Below the pieces are notes generated by a model that was not told where the DNA came from, searched no databases, and saw nothing but the letters and a program-made list of their open reading frames with translations. 64,000 bases of DNA from Rheinheimera sp. EpRS3. GTDB taxonomy: Bacteria; Pseudomonadota; Gammaproteobacteria; Enterobacterales; Alteromonadaceae. The DNA is taken from NCBI RefSeq assembly GCF_001513785.1, contig NZ_LNQS01000008.1:186001-250000 (forward strand), given 5' to 3'. The position numbers and the translations under genes are program-made. Below, piece by piece: positions 57,381-64,000 of this stretch (position 1 is the first letter of the stretch; each line of letters begins with the position of its first letter).

Positions 57381-58661
57381 ATGTCTTTATCTGCAGAACT
57401 GTTCCAACGTGCCCAGCACACCATTCCCGGCGGTGTAAACTCACCGGTTCGCGCTTTTAAAAGCGTCGGTGGTACACCGGTATTTATCGACCGTGCTGAC
57501 GGTGCTTACCTGTTTGATGTTGATGGCAAACGTTATATCGATTATATCGGCTCCTGGGGCCCAATGCTTTTGGGACATAATCACCCGGCTATCCGTAATG
57601 CTGTTATTGAAGCAGCCGCCAAAGGCTTAAGTTTTGGCGCGCCCTGCCCGGCTGAGGTAACCATGGCTGAGCTGGTAAGCAAACTGGTGCCATCAATGGA
57701 AATGATGCGGATGGTTAGCTCCGGCACAGAAGCCACTATGAGCGCCATTCGGTTAGCTCGTGGCTATACCGGCCGTAATACCATAGTTAAATTTGAAGGC
57801 TGCTATCATGGCCATGCTGACTCACTGCTGGTAAAAGCCGGTTCAGGCGCACTGACCCTTGGCGTACCAAACTCGCCTGGCGTGCCAGCCGATTTTGCCA
57901 AATACACGCTAACCAGCGAATTTAACAACCTGCCACAGTTAGAACAGTTATTCGCGCAGCATGGCGACGATATCGCCTGTATTATTGTTGAGCCGGTAGC
58001 AGGTAATATGAACTGTATTCCACCTGCCCCCGGCTTTTTACAGGGCCTGCGCCAGCTGTGTGATCAATATGGCGCAGTACTGATATTCGACGAAGTGATG
58101 ACCGGTTTTCGTGTAGCACTGGGCGGTGCCCAGGCGGTGTACAACGTTAAGCCGGACTTAACAACACTGGGCAAAATTATCGGCGGCGGTATGCCTGTTG
58201 GAGCCTTTGGTGGTAAGCGCGATATTATGCAGCATATTGCTCCGCTGGGGCCGGTGTATCAGGCTGGCACATTATCGGGCAATCCCATTGCGATGGCTGC
58301 AGGCCTGGCGGCATTGACTGAGATCAGCAAAGCGGGTGTTTATGAGGCTTTAACCGCTAAAACGACCCAACTAATTAAAGGCATCAGCGCAGCTGCGGCA
58401 AAACATGGCGTGCCACTGGCCACCAATCAGGTGGGCGGTATGTTTGGCTTTTTCTTTACAGCTGAACCCAGCGTAACCAACTTTGCCCAGGCGACTCAGT
58501 GTAATATCGATGCTTTTAAACGCTTCTTCCACCTGATGTTACAGCAAGGCATTTACCTGGCACCTTCAGCCTATGAAGCCGGTTTTTTATCGCTGGCGCA
58601 CAGTGACGAAGATCTGGCGCAAACCATTACCGCCGCAGAGCACAGCTTTAAACAACTTTAA
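57381..58661 (+). CDS. hemL: glutamate-1-semialdehyde 2,1-aminomutase
   Basis: A 426-residue PLP enzyme making 5-aminolevulinate from glutamate 1-semialdehyde in the C5 haem pathway. The PLP lysine is in [18 protein letters not shown]. The N-terminus ([18 protein letters not shown]), [13 protein letters not shown] and [17 protein letters not shown] are standard. It shares 4 bp at its 3' end with the convergent CadC-like gene. A hairpin 28 bp after the stop, inside that gene, may end its transcript. Confidence 0.97.
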   Translation: MSLSAELFQRAQHTIPGGVNSPVRAFKSVGGTPVFIDRADGAYLFDVDGKRYIDYIGSWGPMLLGHNHPAIRNAVIEAAAKGLSFGAPCPAEVTMAELVSKLVPSMEMMRMVSSGTEATMSAIRLARGYTGRNTIVKFEGCYHGHADSLLVKAGSGALTLGVPNSPGVPADFAKYTLTSEFNNLPQLEQLFAQHGDDIACIIVEPVAGNMNCIPPAPGFLQGLRQLCDQYGAVLIFDEVMTGFRVALGGAQAVYNVKPDLTTLGKIIGGGMPVGAFGGKRDIMQHIAPLGPVYQAGTLSGNPIAMAAGLAALTEISKAGVYEALTAKTTQLIKGISAAAAKHGVPLATNQVGGMFGFFFTAEPSVTNFAQATQCNIDAFKRFFHLMLQQGIYLAPSAYEAGFLSLAHSDEDLAQTITAAEHSFKQL

Positions 58662-60733
58662 CGGCGGTTTTGTAACCAGACAATATCGGTATCGTACGGC
58701 CTTTGCCGTACGATATAACCAAGACCACTACCATCGCTGTATATTGCCACCGGCATTTCCTGCTCCATAACCAATAAAGCATTCACCTGCTGCGACAACC
58801 AGTCAAAACGATACACTGTTGTATTGTTATCTGCCAGCCAGTAAATGCCACTGTTATCAGTAAACCATTGTTCACCCGTGCTGCTACGCCAGTCAATTTG
58901 TACCGGCAGGGTTATCAGATCCTGTGCCGGTGTTAATAAAGCCAGGTTTACACTATTAGAAAACTGCAGCACTAAGCCCTGTTGTGGGCCGCAACGTACG
59001 TCTGTAACGTCAGGCATAACACTCTGTGGCGTAGCGCCTTTTTCTGTCATTAACACCCAGCCATCAGCTGTAAGTGCTGTCCAGTACAACTTGCCATGGC
59101 AACTGGCGTAACGCCCTGCCGATGTCATCACGTGATATTGCTGCAGTTGGCCTGATGCCAGGTCAAGCTGATACAAGCTGGCATTAATTAACACCAGCAA
59201 CTGCCCTTGATGCCACAACATCTGCTGCACATGTTGTTGCTCAGTAAAGCGGGTGATCTGTGTACTATCCCGCTCTTGCGCCAGCCAGATTTGGCTATGC
59301 CCGGCACGTTCTGATACAAAAGCCGCCTGTCCGGTCTCACTTATAGCCAGTAAGCGTTCACTACGGTTACTGACATGCCATGGCAATAACTGTATACCGC
59401 CGATTGCGGCCGGGTTATCCGCCACCCGCAGGATATCCGTGGTGTAATCTAAAAATTGTGTTGCCAGTACCTGTCCGGGATAACGTAATGCCTGAGTCAG
59501 TTCACGTGTCATGGGCCCCAGGCCCTGACTGCTATCTGATTTTAACGAAACAATCTGTAACTCCTGCTGCCCGGCAGACAACAATAACTGCCGCTCATCC
59601 CACCAGCTAAATTGGGTGATAACATAAGGAAAATCCAGTAACTGTTCAAACTCACCGTCCGGTAATCGCAGTTGCAGCAGCACTGACTGATTAGCTGTCT
59701 GCTGAGCAATAAAGTACAAGGTATTATCGCTGATTAACATATATGAAATATCGCGCCAGCGGTTGTCCTGCGACAACATCATCTCTGCAGCCTGGCCTGG
59801 CAAAGCACTCCAAAGCTGTAGTTGATTGGCAGCAGTATCAACATCGAGCCACAACAACCGTTGTTGCCACAAAACAGCACCCTGGGGCAGTACTTTCTGA
59901 CAGGACCAAAGCGGTTCAGGCTGCGTTGCCGGTTTGATGTGCTGACGGTAAAAGTGACAATTACCGTTGATGGTCTCAGCACGGAAGATGATATGTTCAG
60001 CATCCAGCCACAGTGCCTGAGACAACTGGCGATACTTTTGCGACATGTGCTCAACTTTAAGGTCTGTAAGGTTCTGCAAACTCCAGTTAAATAAAGTACT
60101 GTCCACAGCTTTATGTTGATACAACACATCAGTGCTGTCTGGCGTTAATACCGGCCAGTATTCCTGCCCGCTTAACGCACTGATAGGTGTAATGGTATCA
60201 GGCAATTTTATCAGCGGCGTTGAGGTATAGGTCGCCAGTACATATGCCAGGCTGGCACAGCCAATAATCACCGTCAAAGCAGTGCCAGCGATAAAGCGCC
60301 ATGCAGGTCGTGGTTTTACTTCAGGGTCGGCATCCGCCATTACCGCTTCAACAACAGCATGCCCACCACTGGCAACGGCAATATCCTGCAACTTGGCCGG
60401 TGTAATAGCTGCCAACCAGCGATAACCCTTTTTCGATACTGTCTCTATGTAGCTTGGTGAGCGTACATCGTCGCCAAGCACTTTACGCAGCGCCCCTACA
60501 GCACGCATAACCGCAGCATCAGTGCCTTCATCGGCAGGCCAGACTTTTTCAATCAGTGTATCTTTGGCCAGCAGGATATCGGGGTGCAGTAAAAAGTAAT
60601 TAAGCAGGCTGTGTAAGCGGGGTTCCAGCCGGACCATATCGTTCACACCAGTGGCATCAACCGGCCACAGCTGACCATAGATCACCTGATAATACCAGTT
60701 TCCAATTTGTACCACGGGGTCAAGATTTGACAT
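58658..60733 (-). CDS. CadC-type transmembrane transcriptional regulator with propeller-like sensor
   Basis: A 691-residue protein. Residues 5-110 form an OmpR/PhoB-type winged helix ([48 protein letters not shown]). A single transmembrane helix lies at about 146-168 ([21 protein letters not shown]). The 500-residue periplasmic part has weak beta-propeller repeats. This is the one-component membrane-bound layout of CadC and ToxR. The signal and target genes are unknown. It has its own likely promoter and a hairpin over the ribosome site. A second protein of the same layout lies 400 bp upstream. Confidence 0.9.
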   Translation of the reverse strand: MSNLDPVVQIGNWYYQVIYGQLWPVDATGVNDMVRLEPRLHSLLNYFLLHPDILLAKDTLIEKVWPADEGTDAAVMRAVGALRKVLGDDVRSPSYIETVSKKGYRWLAAITPAKLQDIAVASGGHAVVEAVMADADPEVKPRPAWRFIAGTALTVIIGCASLAYVLATYTSTPLIKLPDTITPISALSGQEYWPVLTPDSTDVLYQHKAVDSTLFNWSLQNLTDLKVEHMSQKYRQLSQALWLDAEHIIFRAETINGNCHFYRQHIKPATQPEPLWSCQKVLPQGAVLWQQRLLWLDVDTAANQLQLWSALPGQAAEMMLSQDNRWRDISYMLISDNTLYFIAQQTANQSVLLQLRLPDGEFEQLLDFPYVITQFSWWDERQLLLSAGQQELQIVSLKSDSSQGLGPMTRELTQALRYPGQVLATQFLDYTTDILRVADNPAAIGGIQLLPWHVSNRSERLLAISETGQAAFVSERAGHSQIWLAQERDSTQITRFTEQQHVQQMLWHQGQLLVLINASLYQLDLASGQLQQYHVMTSAGRYASCHGKLYWTALTADGWVLMTEKGATPQSVMPDVTDVRCGPQQGLVLQFSNSVNLALLTPAQDLITLPVQIDWRSSTGEQWFTDNSGIYWLADNNTTVYRFDWLSQQVNALLVMEQEMPVAIYSDGSGLGYIVRQRPYDTDIVWLQNRR
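58690..58715 (+). terminator. perfect hairpin inside the cadC-like 3' end, beyond hemL
   Basis: An 11-bp perfect stem (TATCGTACGGC / GCCGTACGATA, loop CTTT) lies 28 bp after the hemL stop, inside the last codons of the convergent regulator gene. No T-run follows. It may stabilise or end the hemL RNA, or be a DNA-binding site. Confidence 0.45.
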
Positions 60734-60739
60734 TAAGGT

Positions 60740-60772
60740 CCGCCCGACAATTGATTGTCTGGGCGGATTATA
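60740..60772 (-). promoter_or_regulatory. promoter and leader hairpin of the first cadC-like gene
   Basis: On the minus strand, TATAAT (60767-60772), with TAAACA 16 bp upstream, is directly followed by a near-perfect hairpin at 60740-60766 (CCGCCC-A-GACAAT, loop CA, ATTGTC-GGGCGG). The 3' arm ends seven bases before the ATG and contains the purine-rich GGGCGG that would be the ribosome site. It could be an operator for autoregulation or an RNA switch. Confidence 0.5.
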
Positions 60773-60815
60773 CCTTAACTATAAGAAATGTTTAGCGTTG
60801 TTAATTAAGGGACGT

Positions 60816-61040
60816 TTAAGCCAGCTTTAACTTATCATTGCTGGTGTCTTTGGCTTTGTCTTTACTATCTTTTATAGTCACCGGTGAGTAAATGTCCGGT
60901 AACGTGCACAGCGGATACCAGGCACAAGCATATAATTGTTGCTCATTCACGTCTATTTTATCGGTAACATAAGCTTTGTTTGCAACAAGCCCTGCAGTAC
61001 CCATAATAGCGATAAACATAATTGTAAGTGTAGTTTTCAT
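60816..61040 (-). CDS. small exported protein between two CadC-like regulators, unknown
   Basis: A 74-residue protein from the ATG at 61040, which has GGAG nine bases upstream; the longer open frame from TTG 61091 lacks this. A Sec signal (MKTTLTIMFIAIMGTAGLVA) is followed by a short mature part with two cysteines (YACAWYPLCTLPD) that could form a disulfide, and a lysine/aspartate-rich tail. I do not recognise a family. TATAAT at 61095-61100 suggests its own promoter. Its place between two regulators with periplasmic sensor domains makes it a candidate ligand or accessory factor. Confidence 0.7.
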   Translation of the reverse strand: MKTTLTIMFIAIMGTAGLVANKAYVTDKIDVNEQQLYACAWYPLCTLPDIYSPVTIKDSKDKAKDTSNDKLKLA

Positions 61041-61094
61041 TTCCAGCTCCTGAGTTATTATTGGCTTACAAAACAACCATAGGAGCATCAATTC

Positions 61095-61100
61095 ATTATA
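61095..61100 (-). promoter_or_regulatory. -10 element for the small exported protein
   Basis: TATAAT on the minus strand, 55 bp before the chosen start codon, in an otherwise AT-rich gap after the second CadC-like gene. No good -35 could be identified. Confidence 0.35.
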
Positions 61101-61125
61101 ACTCGATGACTTTCAGATAAATTTT

Positions 61126-63291
61126 TTATAAAACGTCGACGTCGCTCTCAATTACAGCAATATCCATATCGCCAAAATCGTACTCCAGCATAAAAATATA
61201 TTTTTCATCGGCACTGATACTAAACCGACCAAACTGGATAGGCTCCAGCACATTGGTAATTTCATCGGCAGCAAAATCAAGATAGTTCAACCGGTAATTG
61301 AGCTCGTCAACAAGATAAGAGTAATAAATACCTGTTTTACGCAGTTCAAATTTCAACATAATTTGTGTTTCAGGTAATGAAATTTTCAGCTTTTTCGGCG
61401 GTTCGCCAGTCCACTGTATGTAAAATTGTTTATCTCTGCTGCTGCGCCAGAATGCATAGTCGGCGTAATAACTTTCGTAGTAGTACTCTTTGTCATTGGC
61501 AAAAACATCCAGTTTGCCAAGATCATTGATATCACGCTTTATAATCTGCCAGCGCCCTTGTCTCGATTCTGAATAAAATAACGATTTACCATCTCTGGAC
61601 CAGCTGGGAAACGCCAGTACGGCATCTTTCTCGCCAGCTATTTTCAGTGGATTTCCCTCAATATCAAAAAGCCATAATTCTTCATTTAATTGCACCATTA
61701 GTCTACTGCCGTCCGGGGAGAACATTAAACTGCGAATACGCTGAGCTTCACTAAAATTCGTTAGCTGTTTCTGCCGTCCGTCATTATAAAACAGCCATAC
61801 CTGCTGCGAGCCTGAGCGCCTTGATACAACTGCCGCAGGTCCGCCCTCTACAGGGTTAGCCTCAACAAAAGTTTCATTCCGGTTAGAGCTGAATACCGGT
61901 TCATTGTGAGACTCATTGCTCTTTATACGGTTTGACACTTTTTTCGGGTTTATTCTGGAAAAGTTACCAATTGACGTAACAATTTTGCCTGATGTTGTTA
62001 CTTGCAACTCACTCGCATACGCATCTGTGTAAGCCAGGATGGTAGGCTCACCTTTATCCAGCCATACCCTGCCTAGCGCATTGGATGCAGAAGGGTAAAT
62101 AATAGAGCTGTCTGTTAAATCCCAGTCTACATTGCCTGGAAAGGTATCCGGCACTTTCGTTAACAAACGTGTGGATCTATCTGCAAGGTTAAGCAACCAG
62201 ATTTGCGCAGAACCTGCGGCTTCTCTAAGGAATACCAATTGATCTCCAGCACGGGAAAAACGCGCGGCATAGTCACCAAAACTGCTTGAAGGCGGTACCG
62301 TAAGCACTTCTGAAATGGTATTATCGACCGACGTCATCTGTAAAACCATCTGCTTTTTAACGTCATCCATATTGGGATAAACGATATAGCGACCATCAGG
62401 TGACCAGGTAATTCTGATCGATACCGATTTCTCACCACAGTGTTTGAGTAAATTATCTTCCAGCACCTGAGTTCTATCTGCGCTAAGCGACATAATGCGC
62501 ACTTCACACCTTTCCTGCTGATAAAGCCGTTGATAGGCTATCTTAGTTCCGTCAGGGCTAAATACGGCACCAAAGCCACTATAGGATTTATCAGTTAACT
62601 GTACCCTTTTATGTTCCTGCAAATCCTGCAACATCAGCACGGCTACATTGTTAGCATCAGGCGCAGCATAGCTATACACCAGATATCGCTCATCCACGGA
62701 GACATTATGGTAAAACTCCAGCCCGTCCAGCGCGGTGACAGGGGTGTAACGCCACATAGGAATCGCGCTGGCGGCATCATCACTTCCTGCGTTATCTACA
62801 GGCCATAGCCACCAGGTAACAACCATGATCAGCAATGCCGCGAAGGCCAATACACTAACTAATAAGGGGTTTCTCTTTACCGGCGTGATATCGGTATTTG
62901 CCGGACTAAGCGCCTGCTGGGTATGTTCTTCAACCGCCAGAGGCACAATTTCAGTTACCGGCGCAATAAAGCGGTAACCGCGTTTTGGAATGGTTTCAAT
63001 ATAACGGGGCTCACGGGTGTCATCCCCCAGTGCAACACGCAGCACCCGGATAACACGCGTTACCCTGCCGTCAGATACGTCGCGGATACCCCATACATCA
63101 AGTAGCAGCTCATCTTTTGTAACCAGCTTGCCTGCGTTGACAATAAAGTAGTTAGCTACCTTCTGACAAAGGTTATCTAAATCTGCGGTAATACTCAGCC
63201 TACCCTCAGCATCAAACTTCATCAGTTTGTCCTGCTCAGGTATATACTGCCATTCACCAACCTGTAACAGCTGGTTTGGTTTTATCGCCAT
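61126..63291 (-). CDS. second CadC-type regulator with TolB/PD40-like propeller
   Basis: A 721-residue protein from the ATG at 63291; a TTG at 63303 is also open. Residues 4-112 form a winged helix (LVTKDELLLDVWG, VTRVIRVLRVALGDDTREPRYIETIPKRGYRF). The membrane helix is at about 140-163 (VSVLAFAALLIMVVTWWLW). The periplasmic part has clear WD40/TolB-type blades (FSPDGTKIAYQR, WSPDGRYIVYP, FSPDGSRLMVQL, WSRDGKSLFYSE). The blades may sense peptides, sugars or wall fragments. Its start lies 6 to 18 bp after the stop of the PBP1B gene, so the two may share a transcript. Confidence 0.92.
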   Translation of the reverse strand: MAIKPNQLLQVGEWQYIPEQDKLMKFDAEGRLSITADLDNLCQKVANYFIVNAGKLVTKDELLLDVWGIRDVSDGRVTRVIRVLRVALGDDTREPRYIETIPKRGYRFIAPVTEIVPLAVEEHTQQALSPANTDITPVKRNPLLVSVLAFAALLIMVVTWWLWPVDNAGSDDAASAIPMWRYTPVTALDGLEFYHNVSVDERYLVYSYAAPDANNVAVLMLQDLQEHKRVQLTDKSYSGFGAVFSPDGTKIAYQRLYQQERCEVRIMSLSADRTQVLEDNLLKHCGEKSVSIRITWSPDGRYIVYPNMDDVKKQMVLQMTSVDNTISEVLTVPPSSSFGDYAARFSRAGDQLVFLREAAGSAQIWLLNLADRSTRLLTKVPDTFPGNVDWDLTDSSIIYPSASNALGRVWLDKGEPTILAYTDAYASELQVTTSGKIVTSIGNFSRINPKKVSNRIKSNESHNEPVFSSNRNETFVEANPVEGGPAAVVSRRSGSQQVWLFYNDGRQKQLTNFSEAQRIRSLMFSPDGSRLMVQLNEELWLFDIEGNPLKIAGEKDAVLAFPSWSRDGKSLFYSESRQGRWQIIKRDINDLGKLDVFANDKEYYYESYYADYAFWRSSRDKQFYIQWTGEPPKKLKISLPETQIMLKFELRKTGIYYSYLVDELNYRLNYLDFAADEITNVLEPIQFGRFSISADEKYIFMLEYDFGDMDIAVIESDVDVL

Positions 63292-63309
63292 AGGTTCAGA
63301 CAATCGTTG

Positions 63310-64000
63310 TTATTCTTCTATACATTCGGTTGGTAATGGCATTTCAACTGAAATCGCAGGTAATAACAATACGTTAAGGCAATTTTGTGGTTGCGGATAG
63401 CCAGTTTTTGCTGAGAATGCCTGTAAAGATACCTGTTCAGGCATGGCTCTGAGCAGTGAATTCACGCCCTGCAGCGTAAAATACCGGCTAAAAACATTTA
63501 ACGCTCCGCTAGCACCGGTTAACCCTATAGCTTTATTATCATCACGACCTAACCACACTGTCATCAGCGTTTGCTGATCAAAGCCACTAAACCAGCTGTC
63601 CCGATAATCACTGGATGTACCTGTTTTGCCTGCTAAAATCTCGCCGGGGAAAGCACTGCTCAGCGCACGTGCCGTACCTGTTTTTGCTGCTTGTATTAAC
63701 GCATATTGCAACAAATACACTTCTTGTTCATTGTAGCGCCGCGTCAGTTGGTGATCGCGCATATGCAGTGGGTGGCCATTTGCGTCAGTTACTGCATACA
63801 AAGTGCTAAGCTGCTGGTGTATACCGTTATTCGCCAGTGTCTGGTACAACTGCGTCACCTCCAGCGGGCTTAGCTCAACAGCCCCTAACAATGCTGCCGG
63901 ATGCAGTTTTACTCTGCGGTTTAATCCCAGCTTACGTAAACCGTCACTGATAGCAGGCAAGCCAAGCTGCAACCCCAGCCTTACGGTAGGAATATTAAGC
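63310..64000 (-). CDS. mrcB: penicillin-binding protein 1B, 3' part only
   Basis: The C-terminal 229 residues of a class A penicillin-binding protein; the frame is open past the window edge, so the glycosyltransferase domain and the SxxK serine are outside. The KTGT motif is in ILAGKTGTSSDYRDSWF, preceded by LHPAALLGAVELSPLEVTQLYQT and followed by GASGALNVFSRYF. These, and the late NCLNVLLLP region, resemble E. coli PBP1B rather than PBP1A or PBP1C. It polymerises and crosslinks peptidoglycan. It is followed almost at once by a CadC-like regulator gene. Confidence 0.92.
   Translation of the reverse strand, partial: LNIPTVRLGLQLGLPAISDGLRKLGLNRRVKLHPAALLGAVELSPLEVTQLYQTLANNGIHQQLSTLYAVTDANGHPLHMRDHQLTRRYNEQEVYLLQYALIQAAKTGTARALSSAFPGEILAGKTGTSSDYRDSWFSGFDQQTLMTVWLGRDDNKAIGLTGASGALNVFSRYFTLQGVNSLLRAMPEQVSLQAFSAKTGYPQPQNCLNVLLLPAISVEMPLPTECIEE

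Overview
The window looks like chromosomal DNA of a marine or freshwater gammaproteobacterium of the Alteromonadales/Chromatiaceae type (Rheinheimera, Arsukibacterium or Alishewanella-like). This is inferred from gene content: a complete Na+-NQR operon with apbE and nqrM, a Shewanella-type 337-residue PyrB without PyrI, FabV as enoyl reductase, an E. coli-like thr operon with attenuator, and RlmG, RdgC, ErpA and YaaA homologues. I saw no tRNA, rRNA, insertion sequence, prophage or CRISPR array. Most of the window is core genome.

Layout: 1-8.1 kb holds a partial LD-carboxypeptidase, an intergenic chain of hairpins, inosine-guanosine kinase, YaaA, a receiver-TPR protein, transaldolase and Pgi, and a DUF3545-like small protein. 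8.2-22.0 kb is the main accessory locus: a 3005-residue secreted adhesin with 26 Ig-like repeats of about 85 residues, followed on the same strand by its own type I secretion system (TolC-like, ABC transporter, HlyD-like). The gene order is that of Salmonella bapABCD. 22.3-28 kb is ung-thrC-thrB-thrA with a leader peptide, an attenuator and a possible MetJ operator in the promoter. 28-36.5 kb is a signalling block: receiver, CheC-like phosphatase, GGDEF protein, two histidine kinases, HDOD protein and a 48-codon ORF that is easily missed, with rdgC in between.

36.6-46 kb holds a periplasmic metallo-beta-lactamase-fold hydrolase, an AzgA-type purine permease and the nqrABCDEF-apbE-nqrM operon. 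46-58.7 kb is housekeeping: fabV, bolA, alkB, rlmG, a YajG-like lipoprotein, a periplasmic cyclophilin, an AmpG-like permease, a small XRE regulator with a palindromic upstream site, erpA, a CLC transporter, hemJ, pyrB and hemL. 58.7-64 kb contains two CadC-type transmembrane regulators with TolB-like propellers flanking a gene for a small exported protein, all on the same strand directly downstream of the 3' end of a PBP1B gene.

The most interesting parts are the bapABCD-like adhesin locus, the CadC-peptide-CadC cassette next to PBP1B, the double control of the thr operon, and the GGA-loop hairpin chain near 1 kb. All functional assignments are from reading the sequence; no database search was run.
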